The notes under the pieces were generated by a model that did not search any database, was not told the origin of the DNA, and worked only from the letters and a program-made list of their open reading frames with translations. Below, piece by piece: positions 1-7,452 of a stretch of DNA of 32,394 nt (position 1 is its first letter; every line of letters begins with the position of its first letter). This DNA comes from an uncultured Oscillospiraceae bacterium (GTDB lineage: Bacteria; Bacillota; Clostridia; Oscillospirales; Oscillospiraceae), in contig CALWXA010000042.1 in the NCBI GenBank assembly GCA_944385395.1, forward strand, positions 1 through 32,394, given 5' to 3'. The position numbers and the translations under genes were made by a program.

Positions 1-223
1 TCCTCGAAGATATCACGATTGATCAAAACAGTACCATCCATACGGTAAATGGCTCCGGCTGCACTGGCAAGTTCTAATATTTTTTTGTGTTGCAAACTAT
101 AGATGATTTCGGCATCTTTATATCGCAATATCGCAGGAACTGTCTGCGAATCCTTTTAGCACTCTCCCTTACATCGTTACGTTTTTTCAGGTCATAATAT
201 GCTCTTGTCTCTTCACTAATCAT
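1..223 (-). pseudogene. DUF6462-like element protein, frameshifted and cut by the window edge
   Basis: I read this as one small gene broken by a frameshift. The N-terminal part starts at ATG 223 (MISEETRAYYDLKK...), with AAAGGA nine bases upstream; a longer start at 256 is less well placed. It stays in frame to about position 157. After that, a different frame is open from 155 to the window edge and reads TVPAILRYKDAEIIYSLQHK, then AGAIYRMDGTVLINRDIFE. This matches, from memory, the DUF6462 pattern: an RYK-A--YS block, an AGA-YR block, and a V-LIN motif. One extra A in the four-A run at 154-157 would join both halves as ESAKKDSQTVP. Proteins of this family sit next to integrases in Firmicute elements and are small and probably DNA-binding or excisionase-like; the function is unproven. 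A sequencing error in the homopolymer is possible. Confidence 0.55.
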
Positions 224-270
224 AATCTTAATTCCTTTCGGTTTTGGTTTTGTCATGACAAAAGCAGACC

Positions 271-318
271 TAACAAAAAAGAGAACACCTCTTGAATATC
301 ATTCAAAAAGTGTTCTCT
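271..318 (-). terminator. Rho-independent terminator on the minus strand
   Basis: AGAGAACAC (280-288) pairs with GTGTTCTCT (310-318), with an inner TTGAAT/ATTCAA helix (292-297/301-306) and a three-base loop. On the minus strand the stem is followed by TTTTTTGTT. It would stop transcripts coming from lysS or the element edge before the DUF6462-like gene. Confidence 0.8.
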
Positions 319-396
319 ATACAGCAAGTACTGTATTGTGTTTTATCCTTCCAACAATTCATTCTGCATCACAATTCTTCAAAATTATATGAAAAA

Positions 397-417
397 TTGT
401 TGTCAATTTGTTGTCAA
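397..417. repeat. Tandem direct repeats, possible integrase arm sites
   Basis: TTGTTGTCAA occurs at 397-406 and again at 408-417, so the two copies lie on the same face of the helix. Short direct repeats of the TTGACAAC type are known as arm-binding sites of Tn916-like integrases. The assignment is by analogy. Confidence 0.5.
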
Positions 418-460
418 CTCGGATTTGAGATGCCGAAAACCCTTGATTTTACTGGATTTT

Positions 461-1954
461 TTAGTCCAGAGGCTTCATTGTCGGGAACAGAATCACGTCC
501 CGGATCGAGTCGGTGCCGCAGAGCATCATGGCACACCGGTCGATACCGATGCCCAGACCGCCGGTAGGCGGCATACCATATTCCAGAGCCATGACGAAAT
601 CCTCGTCCATCATGTTGGCCTCTTCGTCGCCCTTGGCCCGGAGCTCCGCCTGCTTCTTGAACCGCTGATACTGGTCGATGGGATCGTTGAGCTCGGAGAA
701 GGCGTTGCCCATCTCACTGCAGCAGATGAACAGCTCGAACCGCTCCGTCAGCCGGGGGTCCTGGGGGCTGCGCTTGGCCAGAGGAGACACATCCACCGGG
801 TGCATGGTGATGAAGGTGGGCTGGATCATCTTCTCCTCCACCTTCTGATCGAAGCACTCGTACAGGGCATGGCCCCAGGTGGGCTCCACGCCTTCCATGT
901 CTACACCGACCTTCTTGGCAGCCTCCACCGCCTGGGCGTCATCATCGATGGCCATAAAGTCCACACCCAGATGCTCCTTGACGGCCTCGGCCATGGTCAT
1001 GCGCCGGAAGCCGGGGGCCAGGGAGATCTTGTGGCCCAGCCACTCCACCTCATAGGTGCCCAGGATGTCCTTGGCAGCACCGGAGAGCAGATCCTCAAAG
1101 AGATCCATCATGCCGTGGAAATCGGTGTAAGCCTGATACAGCTCCACCGTGGTGAACTCGGGATTGTGCTTGGTGTCCATACCCTCGTTGCGGAAGATGC
1201 GGCCCACCTCGTACACCCGCTCCAGACCGCCTACGATAAGCCGCTTCAGGTGCAGCTCCGTGGCGATACGCATATACATGTCGATGTCCAGGGCGTTGTG
1301 ATGGGTGATGAAGGGCCGTGCAGCGGCGCCGCCGGCCAGGGTGGAGAGCACCGGCGTCTCCACTTCCATGAAGCCCCGTCCATCCAGGAAATTCCGCAGG
1401 TACCGGACAAAGCGGCTGCGGATCTCAAAATTGCGGCGGGAATCGGGGTTGACGATGAGGTCCACATACCGCTGGCGGTAGCGGATCTCCTTGTCGGTAA
1501 GGCCGTGGAACTTCTCCGGCAAAGGCCGCAGAGACTTGCTCAAAAGCTCCACCGTCCGGGCCCGGACGCTCATCTCGCCCCGCTGGGTCCGGAACACCTG
1601 GCCGTGAACGCCTACAATGTCGCCGATATCATACTTTTTGAACCGCTCATACTCCTCCGGATCCATTTCGTCCTTCCGGGCGTAGAGCTGGATGGTGCCG
1701 CTCTTGTCCTGCAGGTCACAGAAGGAAACCTTTCCCATGCCCCGCTTGGACATCAGGCGGCCGGCAATGGTGATCTCCTGTCCTTCCAGGGCGTCAAAGT
1801 TCTCTTTGATCTCCCCGGCATGATGGGATACGTCAAAAACAGTAACCGCAAAGGGATCCATCCCTGCGCTCTGCAAAGCCTGCAGCTTATCCCTGCGGAT
1901 CTGAAGGATCTCGCTGAGCTCCTGCTGCTGGTTGTTGGTATTCTGTACTGCCAT
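461..1954 (-). CDS. lysS: Lysine--tRNA ligase, class II
   Basis: Class II lysyl-tRNA synthetase, which charges tRNA-Lys with lysine using ATP in the cytoplasm. The product is 497 aa, the normal length. An N-terminal OB-fold anticodon-binding domain (with ITIAGRLMSKRGMGK) is followed by the class II catalytic core. Motif 1 surrounds GFMEVETPVL, motif 2 is FRNEGMDTKHNPEFT, and motif 3 is GLGIGIDRCAMML near the end. I chose ATG 1954 (MAVQNTNNQQQ) because AAAGGGGA lies just upstream; a start nine codons earlier lacks a good site. It follows greA by 33 bp, the common greA-lysS pair, and shares its promoter. The 3' end directly borders the putative integrative element but the C-terminus (FPTMKPLD) looks intact. 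Confidence 0.97.
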   Translation of the reverse strand: MAVQNTNNQQQELSEILQIRRDKLQALQSAGMDPFAVTVFDVSHHAGEIKENFDALEGQEITIAGRLMSKRGMGKVSFCDLQDKSGTIQLYARKDEMDPEEYERFKKYDIGDIVGVHGQVFRTQRGEMSVRARTVELLSKSLRPLPEKFHGLTDKEIRYRQRYVDLIVNPDSRRNFEIRSRFVRYLRNFLDGRGFMEVETPVLSTLAGGAAARPFITHHNALDIDMYMRIATELHLKRLIVGGLERVYEVGRIFRNEGMDTKHNPEFTTVELYQAYTDFHGMMDLFEDLLSGAAKDILGTYEVEWLGHKISLAPGFRRMTMAEAVKEHLGVDFMAIDDDAQAVEAAKKVGVDMEGVEPTWGHALYECFDQKVEEKMIQPTFITMHPVDVSPLAKRSPQDPRLTERFELFICCSEMGNAFSELNDPIDQYQRFKKQAELRAKGDEEANMMDEDFVMALEYGMPPTGGLGIGIDRCAMMLCGTDSIRDVILFPTMKPLD

Positions 1955-1987
1955 CTTGCAGTCCCCTTTCTTGCTGTACACCAGCGG

Positions 1988-2464
1988 TTATCGCTGGATA
2001 TTTTCCACCCGATAGCGGATGATGCCGCAGGGCGCCTCCACACTGACCTCGTCGCCCACCTTGGCGCCCATCAGGGCCTTGCCGAAGGGAGAATCCTCGG
2101 ACACGGCACGGCTCATCACATCGGCCTCCTGAGAGCCTACGATGCGGTAGGGAGGCATCTGCACGCCCTTGTCCAGATTGGTCACCGTCACCATGCAGCC
2201 GATGGAGATCTTATCCGAATCCACTTCGTTTTCATCCACGATCACGGCGTGGAGCAGGATCTCCTCCAGCTCAGCGATGCGGGAATAGAGCTTGCCCTGT
2301 TCGTTCTTGGCCTCGTCATACTCGCTGTTTTCGCTCAAATCGCCAAAGCCCCGGGCCTCCTTGATCAGTTCTGCGATCTCGTCGGCACGGGTGGTCTTGC
2401 TGTAATCCAGTTCCTGCTTCAGCTCATCGTAGCGCTTTTGGCTCATCTTGAATTCTTTTGTCAT
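1988..2464 (-). CDS. greA: Transcription elongation factor GreA
   Basis: GreA binds backtracked RNA polymerase and stimulates its intrinsic cleavage of the nascent transcript. The 158-aa length is standard. The N-terminal coiled coil (residues about 1-75) contains the acidic tip in GDLSENSEYDEAKNEQ, whose D and E residues reach into the secondary channel; the C-terminal FKBP-like domain holds SPFGKALMGAKVGDEV. The start MTKEFKMSQ at 2464 is preceded by GGAAAGGATTGGAG; a longer frame start at 2494 has no site. It is the first gene of a greA-lysS operon whose promoter lies at 2537-2565. Confidence 0.97.
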   Translation of the reverse strand: MTKEFKMSQKRYDELKQELDYSKTTRADEIAELIKEARGFGDLSENSEYDEAKNEQGKLYSRIAELEEILLHAVIVDENEVDSDKISIGCMVTVTNLDKGVQMPPYRIVGSQEADVMSRAVSEDSPFGKALMGAKVGDEVSVEAPCGIIRYRVENIQR

Positions 2465-2536
2465 ACTGCTCCAATCCTTTCCATCTCCTTCCAAAGAAGG
2501 GGATGACGATACTGAATCTATAATATGTCACGTTGC

Positions 2537-2565
2537 ATTATAGAGTTTTTCCTCTGCCCTGTCAA
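2537..2565 (-). promoter_or_regulatory. Sigma-A promoter of greA-lysS
   Basis: On the minus strand: TTGACA (2565-2560), 17-bp spacer, TATAAT (2542-2537), both perfect consensus hexamers. The predicted start is near 2530, giving a leader of about 65 nt. The -35 box overlaps the last codons and stop of the upstream hypothetical gene (stop at 2562-2564). Confidence 0.85.
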
Positions 2566-3242
2566 GCGCTGAATTGCAGGGTTTTTACTCGAATTTCCTC
2601 CACTTTCAGTTTCCCGGCCCAGAGAAAGGCAGCGAGCAGCTGTTCATCGGCCTCCGGCTCTTCGGGGTACTCCAGCTCCAGTTTCTGCCGCTGCCGGCAA
2701 TCCCGCCCCAGATGCAGTGCCGGCACGCCGGGCAGGGCCGATGTCCCCAGACATACCTGCAGTGCGGGCGTCCCACCGCCGCCAGGCGCCAAACCGTACC
2801 GGCAGCGCAGCAGTTCCTCCAGCTCCTGCTGAAATGGCACTTCCAGCTCCAGATACCGTACCTGCCGGACCAGTATCTCCGCCGCCTGCCGCACCTGTGC
2901 TCCGGCGTCAGGACTGCGCAGCAGGGTCTGCCGACGCTGCAGCGGCAAACCCCATTCCCGCTGCACATAAGTAATCAGCTGCGGCAGAAGCAGCAGGCGC
3001 AGCGGCGCCGGATCCACCGCCCGCAGGCCCCAGGTGGCCATCAGATCCTCCGGCACCGGTCCCCGGACTGCCGCCTGCATCACACCGTATCGCCGCAGCT
3101 TTCCCAGCCACCGCCGCCACCGCCAGCGCTGCCACCGGGTCCGGGGCACGGGACCTTCCAGCTTTCGGAAAACCACGCCTGCCGTCTGACAGTCATATAT
3201 CCGCAGCTTTTTCCCTTCATCGGCTACGATCCAGCCCAACAT
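2562..3242 (-). CDS. Conserved hypothetical protein, Trp/Arg-rich N-terminal cluster
   Basis: I do not recognise a named family. The product is about 226 aa from ATG 3242 (MLGWIVADEGKKLRIYDC); a GTG four codons earlier (3254) is possible, but it sits inside the terminator hairpin of the upstream gene. Residues about 34-52 form a striking cluster (TRWQRWRWRRWLGKLRRYG). The middle (LLRSPDAGAQVRQAAEILVRQ) and the C-terminal half, ending in LLAAFLWAGKLKVEEIRVK, look like a compact alpha/beta domain; this recalls, without proof, uncharacterised Clostridia proteins of similar layout. No signal peptide or membrane helix is visible. Codon use matches the neighbours and no other frame explains this 700-bp gap, so I take it as a real gene. 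It lies between the ftsEX operon and greA, probably read from upstream or from its own weak promoter. Confidence 0.62.
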   Translation of the reverse strand: MLGWIVADEGKKLRIYDCQTAGVVFRKLEGPVPRTRWQRWRWRRWLGKLRRYGVMQAAVRGPVPEDLMATWGLRAVDPAPLRLLLLPQLITYVQREWGLPLQRRQTLLRSPDAGAQVRQAAEILVRQVRYLELEVPFQQELEELLRCRYGLAPGGGGTPALQVCLGTSALPGVPALHLGRDCRQRQKLELEYPEEPEADEQLLAAFLWAGKLKVEEIRVKTLQFSA

Positions 3243-3243
3243 A

Positions 3244-3281
3244 ACAAAAAGCACCCCCTGGCCATGGTATGGTCCAGGGGG
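3244..3281 (-). terminator. Terminator of the ftsE-ftsX-M23 operon
   Basis: CCCCCTGG (3254-3261) pairs with CCAGGGGG (3274-3281); on the minus strand the stem is followed by TGCTTTTTG. The U-tract directly precedes the start codon of the next gene, and the hairpin's G-run is also the only candidate ribosome binding site for it. Confidence 0.8.
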
Positions 3282-3296
3282 CTTGGTTATGTGTGC

Positions 3297-4445
3297 TTAC
3301 CAATAGGCAATGTAGCCCGGCAGATAGGGCAGCGGGTCGATCTTCTCGCCGTTGATCCGCACTTCGTAGTGGATGTGGGGGCCGGTGGAAATACCGGTGG
3401 AGCCGCACTCACCGATGACCTGTCCACGGGACACCGTCTGGCCCACGGAAACATAGTAATCGTTCATGTGGCCATACAGGGTAGCCACGCCGAAGTCGTG
3501 GGCGATGATGACACTGTATCCGTAACCACCGTTCCAGCCGGCCTGAATCACGGTACCGGACTGGGCGGCATATACGTCGGAGTAGTAAGGTGCACCGATA
3601 TCCACACCTTCGTGATAGGTGCTGGCTCCGGCGGTGGGGGCATCACGCCAACCGAACTTGTCGGTGATATACCGGGCATTGGAGGGCCAGATCAGACCCT
3701 TCAGCACTTCCTGGGTGCTGGTGGCATCGATGTCACCGGTTCCGCCGTTCTGCGCATACCAATCCTTGAGCATCTGCTCGGTCTCTTTGAACAGCTTTTC
3801 TTCCTCAGCCTGCATAGCCTCCAGACCTTCCTGGGTGGACGCATACTCCGCCACCAGTTGGGCTGCGGCAGTGATCTGCTCTTCCAGTTCCTGCTGGGTG
3901 GCATCCAGGGTCTCCTTTTGCTTCACCAGCTCCTGACGGCTGGTATCCAGCTGCTCCCGGGTCTGGCGCAGATCGTCAATGATCCGCTGGCTGTAGTCCA
4001 TGATCTCATTGATGAAATCGATCCGGCTGAGGAGATCAGCAAAGTCGGTGGCATTGAACAGCACCGACCAGTAGGACACGGTACCCCGCTCCTCCTCCTG
4101 GCGTACCTGCTGGCAGAACAGCTCATACTGCTCTGCCTCCTTCTGCTCGTACTCAGCGATGGAAGCCTCCGTGTTCTCGATCTGCTTCTGCACGGTATCG
4201 ATCTCCTGCTGCAGCAGGATGTTCCGCTCATCCAGCAGGGCTTTGGCCTCCAGAGCCCGAGTCTTATCCGCCTCGACCTCCTTGATCTGCTCTGCCAGCT
4301 CTTCCTTTCTCTCGGCCGACTCCTGCAGCTGCTGCTCCAGTTCGTCACCCGTGTCGGCATACGCCGGTTCCAGCGGCTGCGCCACAGCCAGGGTCAGCAA
4401 GAGCGTCGCACAGATTCCAGCCCAGATTTTCTTCGCTTTCTTCAT
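3297..4445 (-). CDS. Secreted coiled-coil M23 peptidase, FtsEX-linked murein hydrolase
   Basis: Probable cell-wall hydrolase of the EnvC/PcsB functional type. It has a signal peptide (KKAKKIWAGICATLLLTLAV, cleavage after AYA near residue 30). A long Glu/Gln-rich coiled coil spans residues about 32-225, and a C-terminal LytM/M23 zinc peptidase domain begins near 250. Zinc and catalytic residues are visible: H278 and D282 in YHEGVDIGAP, H357 and H359 in GPHIHYEVR. AAGGAG is three bases before one ATG (4451) and nine before a second (4445); I prefer the second. The gene follows ftsX by 7-13 bp, so FtsEX probably opens its coiled coil and activates it at the division septum, as for EnvC in E. coli and PcsB in streptococci; whether it is catalytic or an activator is not shown. 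Confidence 0.88.
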   Translation of the reverse strand: MKKAKKIWAGICATLLLTLAVAQPLEPAYADTGDELEQQLQESAERKEELAEQIKEVEADKTRALEAKALLDERNILLQQEIDTVQKQIENTEASIAEYEQKEAEQYELFCQQVRQEEERGTVSYWSVLFNATDFADLLSRIDFINEIMDYSQRIIDDLRQTREQLDTSRQELVKQKETLDATQQELEEQITAAAQLVAEYASTQEGLEAMQAEEEKLFKETEQMLKDWYAQNGGTGDIDATSTQEVLKGLIWPSNARYITDKFGWRDAPTAGASTYHEGVDIGAPYYSDVYAAQSGTVIQAGWNGGYGYSVIIAHDFGVATLYGHMNDYYVSVGQTVSRGQVIGECGSTGISTGPHIHYEVRINGEKIDPLPYLPGYIAYW

Positions 4446-4458
4446 TGCCATGTTCTCC

Positions 4459-5343
4459 TTATACCCGCAGGAATTTCCGAATGGCAGTCAAGCTGCCGCC
4501 TACACCCACAAAAATACCTACTGCCAAAAATACAATCGCTACCGGGACCCAGATATCTCCGAAGGGTACCATCCGCAAAAGCTGCAGAGAGTCGGAGTTT
4601 TCCACACCTTGCACCAGGCCGGCATAAATCAGCCACTGGAGGAAAAATGCGATGACCGCACCGAAGATTCCCAACAGCAGGCCTTCATATACGAAGGGCC
4701 ACTGGATGAATCCGTTGGTAGCACCCACCATTTTCATAATGGCGATTTCGTCCCGCCGTTCAAAGGTGGTCAGCTTGATGGTATTGGACATGATGAACAC
4801 CGAGATGATCAGCAATACAGCGATGAGGGCCATGCTGATGATGCCGGCGATATTGCGCATGGTGATAAAGCCGTTGGAGATGGCCTCATCGGCCCGTACC
4901 TTGACGATGCCGTCCACCTGCTGCAGCTCGTCCTGCAGCTGATCCATCAGTGTCAGGTCTGTCAGCTGGATCACATAGCGGTGACGGAAGATCTCGGCAT
5001 CCAGATCGGAATAGAGGTCATCCTCGTCATATTCCTCCACATAATCGTCCCGGGCCTCTTCCCTGCTGACAAAGGTGCAGGTAGCCACGCCGTCCAGCGC
5101 TTCCAGAGTAGGCTGCAGCGCCTTGGCCTCGGTATCGGACAGATTTTCATCCACGAAGGCCAGTATGGCGTTTTCCCGCTGCAGGTCCTTCAGGTTTTCG
5201 TTGAGATCATAAGCGATGAGAGCAAAAGTACCCATGATCAAAAGGCAGGCCACGGTAACACCGATGGCGGCAAAGGACATAAATCCGTGGGAAAACATGT
5301 TCCCGGCGCCTTCCTTGAAGAAATACGTAAACCGGTGCTTCAT
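4459..5343 (-). CDS. ftsX: Cell-division ABC transporter-like permease FtsX
   Basis: FtsX, 294 aa, is the membrane partner of FtsE. It does not transport a solute but transmits ATP-driven conformational change to a murein hydrolase outside. Four membrane helices are visible: about 21-45 (SFAAIGVTVACLLIMGTFAL), about 165-195 (IISMALIAVLLIISVFIM), about 215-245 (VYEGLLLGIFGAVIAFFLQW) and about 265-287. The large extracellular loop between helices 1 and 2 (about 46-160) is rich in acidic residues and is the expected docking site for the M23 protein encoded next. The start ATG overlaps the ftsE stop in an ATGA, so the two are translationally coupled. Confidence 0.95.
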   Translation of the reverse strand: MKHRFTYFFKEGAGNMFSHGFMSFAAIGVTVACLLIMGTFALIAYDLNENLKDLQRENAILAFVDENLSDTEAKALQPTLEALDGVATCTFVSREEARDDYVEEYDEDDLYSDLDAEIFRHRYVIQLTDLTLMDQLQDELQQVDGIVKVRADEAISNGFITMRNIAGIISMALIAVLLIISVFIMSNTIKLTTFERRDEIAIMKMVGATNGFIQWPFVYEGLLLGIFGAVIAFFLQWLIYAGLVQGVENSDSLQLLRMVPFGDIWVPVAIVFLAVGIFVGVGGSLTAIRKFLRV

Positions 5344-6035
5344 GCCTTCACCTCCCCGGACAGCTCGTATCGGCCCACACCGTCGGCAGCCACCAGGCCT
5401 TCATCGATCATGATGACCCGTCTGTCGAACTTGTTCACCAGGGACTTCTCGTGGGTCACCACTACCATGGTGGTTCCCAGGGCATTGATCCGCTGCAGCA
5501 GCGTCATGATCTCCAGAGAGCGTCCGGGGTCCAGGTTTCCGGTGGGCTCATCGGCCACAATGGTGCTGGGATTGTTCACCAGCGCCCGGGCGATGGCCAC
5601 ACGCTGCTGCTCACCGCCGGAGAGCTCGTCAGGGTAGCGCTTCTCCTTCCCTGCCAGGCCCACCAGATCCAGCACGTAGGGAATACGGCTGCGGATCTCC
5701 CGGGGCGACGCTCCCACGGCGCACATGGCCAGGCTGAGATTATCGAATACTGTTTTCTTCTGAATCAGACGGAAATCCTGGAAAATAACACCCACCGTCC
5801 GGCGCATGTAGGGGATCTGATGGTCGGATATCTTGCTCATGGAAAAGCCGTTGATCATGATCCGCCCGGCACTGGGCAGAATTTCTCCGGTGAGAAGCTT
5901 AATGATGGTGGACTTTCCGCTGCCGGAAGGGCCCACCAGAAAAACAAACTCCCCATCTGCGATCTCAAAGGACACGCCTTTGAGGGCATGGGTACCGTTG
6001 TCATATGTCTTTTCAACATTGGTCATTCGAATCAT
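5340..6035 (-). CDS. ftsE: Cell-division ATP-binding protein FtsE
   Basis: FtsE is the cytoplasmic ATPase of the FtsEX complex. All ABC motifs are intact in the 231-aa product: Walker A GPSGSGKS (35-42), Q-loop Q86, signature LSGGEQQR (138-145), Walker B TIVADE (158-163), H-loop H195. The start ATG 6035 (MIRMTNVEKTYDNG) follows GAGGTAG. It is the first gene of an ftsE-ftsX-M23 operon with a promoter at 6106-6134 and a terminator at 3244-3281. Confidence 0.96.
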   Translation of the reverse strand: MIRMTNVEKTYDNGTHALKGVSFEIADGEFVFLVGPSGSGKSTIIKLLTGEILPSAGRIMINGFSMSKISDHQIPYMRRTVGVIFQDFRLIQKKTVFDNLSLAMCAVGASPREIRSRIPYVLDLVGLAGKEKRYPDELSGGEQQRVAIARALVNNPSTIVADEPTGNLDPGRSLEIMTLLQRINALGTTMVVVTHEKSLVNKFDRRVIMIDEGLVAADGVGRYELSGEVKA

Positions 6036-6105
6036 GTGCTACCTCGGTTCCTATGTAAAAGCTACATCTTATGACAGATGTCTGCGTATCTTCCTACCGT
6101 TCTAC

Positions 6106-6134
6106 ATTATATACAAAAGGTTACAAAATGGCAA
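6106..6134 (-). promoter_or_regulatory. Sigma-A promoter of ftsE
   Basis: On the minus strand: TTGCCA (6134-6129), 17-bp spacer, TATAAT (6111-6106). It lies between the terminator of the upstream regulator gene and ftsE; the leader would be about 60 nt. Confidence 0.8.
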
Positions 6135-6162
6135 CAGGCAAAAAATGAAATAATTGTGAACA

Positions 6163-6200
6163 ACGCAAAACAGCCGGAAGCACAAGGCTTCCGGCTGTTG
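6163..6200 (-). terminator. Terminator of the PucR-type regulator gene
   Basis: CAGCCGGAAG (6171-6180) pairs perfectly with CTTCCGGCTG (6188-6197) around a 7-base loop; on the minus strand TTTTGCGTTGTT follows. It separates the regulator gene from the ftsE promoter. Confidence 0.8.
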
Positions 6201-6212
6201 ACAGTTGAAAAA

Positions 6213-7307
6213 TTACGCATCGATTCCCCGGCTGGTGAGGTAGCGTTTGACCATGAGGGCCACTTTGAAGGTAATGGCGTCGTCGAATTCCCGAAGGTCC
6301 AGGCCTGTGAGCTTTTTGATCTTCTCCAGGCGATAGACCAGGGTATTGCGGTGGACAAACAGCTTCCGGGCAGTCTCGGAAACGTTGAGGCTGTTCTCAA
6401 AGAACTTGTAGATGGTGAAGAGCGTCTCGTGATCCAGCGCATCGATGGGGGTCTTTTTGAACACTTCCTGCAGGAACATCTCGCACAGGGTGGTGGGCAG
6501 CTGATAGATCAGACGGCCGATACCCAGGTTCTCATAGTTGATGATGTAGCGCTCGGTGTCAAAGACCTTGCCCACCTCAATGGCGATCTGGGCCTCCTTG
6601 TAGGATTTGGCCAGATCCCGCAGATGCAAGGCCAGGGTACCGATACCCACAAACACCCGGCTCTCGCCGTCCTGACGCAGAGCTTCCTCAATGCGGGCAG
6701 CCACCTTTTCCAGAACCTTGCCGGTGGAAGCCTCGGGCATCTGATGGATCAGCGCCACATCGTTCTCGCCTACGCTGAGAACGAAATCGTTCTGTCTGTC
6801 AGGGAACAGATTCTGAATCACGTCCAGGGGCACCGACTCGGCATGTTCGTCCACCGGACGGATGACAAATACGCCCCGAGGCACCTCAGCGGCCACATGG
6901 AGCTCTTTGGCCCGCATGTAGATGTCGCTGATGAGGATGTTATCGGAGATGATGTTCTTGATGAAGGAACCCTTGTCGTGCTTCTCCTCATAGTAAGCCT
7001 TGGCGGAATGGAGCGCTACTGCCGCCATGGAGCAGACGGTGCGTCCAATGCTGTCGTCGCCGCTGGCAAAAACAGCATAGTCAAACTGGCCGCCCCAGCC
7101 GGGCATGGCCTTGAACGTCTTGCCCTCCAGGCAGATACAATTGCCCTCAGCGGCATTGATGGCCTCTACATACTTGGCCCACTTTTTACCGATACCGGTC
7201 AGCTCACTGCAGGCGATGACCGTGCCCTCTGCGTCGATGACGCCAATGGTGCGGTCCGTGGTTTCCTTGAACTGCAGCACCACATTTTGAAAGATTCTTC
7301 CTGACAT
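6213..7307 (-). CDS. PucR/CdaR-type transcriptional regulator
   Basis: The product is a 364-aa regulator. The C-terminal 60 residues carry the PucR/CdaR helix-turn-helix: NVSETARKLFVHRNTLVYRL followed by EKIKKLTGLDLREFDDA, a very typical match. The middle (about 130-290, with GVFVIRP and FVGIGTLALHLRDLAKSYKEA) corresponds to the GGDEF-like module of these proteins, and the N-terminus (about 1-110, with GVIDAEGTVIAC) looks like a small-ligand sensor. Family members control sugar-diacid, purine or amino-acid catabolism, but no such genes are near here, so target and ligand are unknown. SD GGGAGGAG precedes ATG 7307. It is monocistronic, with its own promoter and terminator, and an inverted repeat sits just upstream of the promoter. 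Confidence 0.88.
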   Translation of the reverse strand: MSGRIFQNVVLQFKETTDRTIGVIDAEGTVIACSELTGIGKKWAKYVEAINAAEGNCICLEGKTFKAMPGWGGQFDYAVFASGDDSIGRTVCSMAAVALHSAKAYYEEKHDKGSFIKNIISDNILISDIYMRAKELHVAAEVPRGVFVIRPVDEHAESVPLDVIQNLFPDRQNDFVLSVGENDVALIHQMPEASTGKVLEKVAARIEEALRQDGESRVFVGIGTLALHLRDLAKSYKEAQIAIEVGKVFDTERYIINYENLGIGRLIYQLPTTLCEMFLQEVFKKTPIDALDHETLFTIYKFFENSLNVSETARKLFVHRNTLVYRLEKIKKLTGLDLREFDDAITFKVALMVKRYLTSRGIDA

Positions 7308-7370
7308 GTATGTCTCCTCCCGCCCATATACTGTGTGGGTATTTGTGCAATCTGTCTGATACTTTCCTAC

Positions 7371-7399
7371 ATTATATCGTCATAATCACGGTTTTGCAA
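7371..7399 (-). promoter_or_regulatory. Sigma-A promoter of the PucR-type regulator
   Basis: On the minus strand: TTGCAA (7399-7394), 17-bp spacer, TATAAT (7376-7371). The leader is about 55-60 nt. Confidence 0.8.
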
Positions 7400-7401
7400 G
7401 C

Positions 7402-7427
7402 CTAATTTTATCTTTTCCACAAATTAG
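7402..7427. repeat. Inverted repeat upstream of the regulator promoter
   Basis: CTAATTT (7402-7408) and AAATTAG (7421-7427) form an AT-rich inverted repeat directly upstream of the -35 box. It could be an operator, an UP-like element, or a weak stem at the end of the rsuA-like transcript. Confidence 0.4.
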
Positions 7428-7452
7428 TTCTGCAATTTTCGGTGTTCTCTTG

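Larger units (their letters stand above)
1..440. mobile_element. End of an integrative element abutting lysS (inferred)
   Basis: This stretch is visibly AT-rich compared with the GC-rich sequence that starts at the lysS stop codon. It holds a DUF6462-like gene (a family common in Firmicute conjugative and integrative elements), a strong terminator, and two direct repeats of TTGTTGTCAA whose starts are 11 bp apart (397-406 and 408-417), like arm-type binding sites of tyrosine integrases. The junction with the chromosome would lie around 420-460, just past the lysS stop. The integrase and the other end are outside the window, so the element and its boundary are inferred. Confidence 0.5.

Noticed and set aside
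150..160. Programmed -1 ribosomal frameshifting in the DUF6462-like gene
   Set aside because: The codon AAA would have to re-pair with UAA after a -1 slip and no stimulatory structure is visible; a lost base fits better.
292..567. Plus-strand frames over the lysS end and the element edge
   Set aside because: They run antisense through the 3' end of lysS and through the terminator, with no ribosome binding site or known domain.
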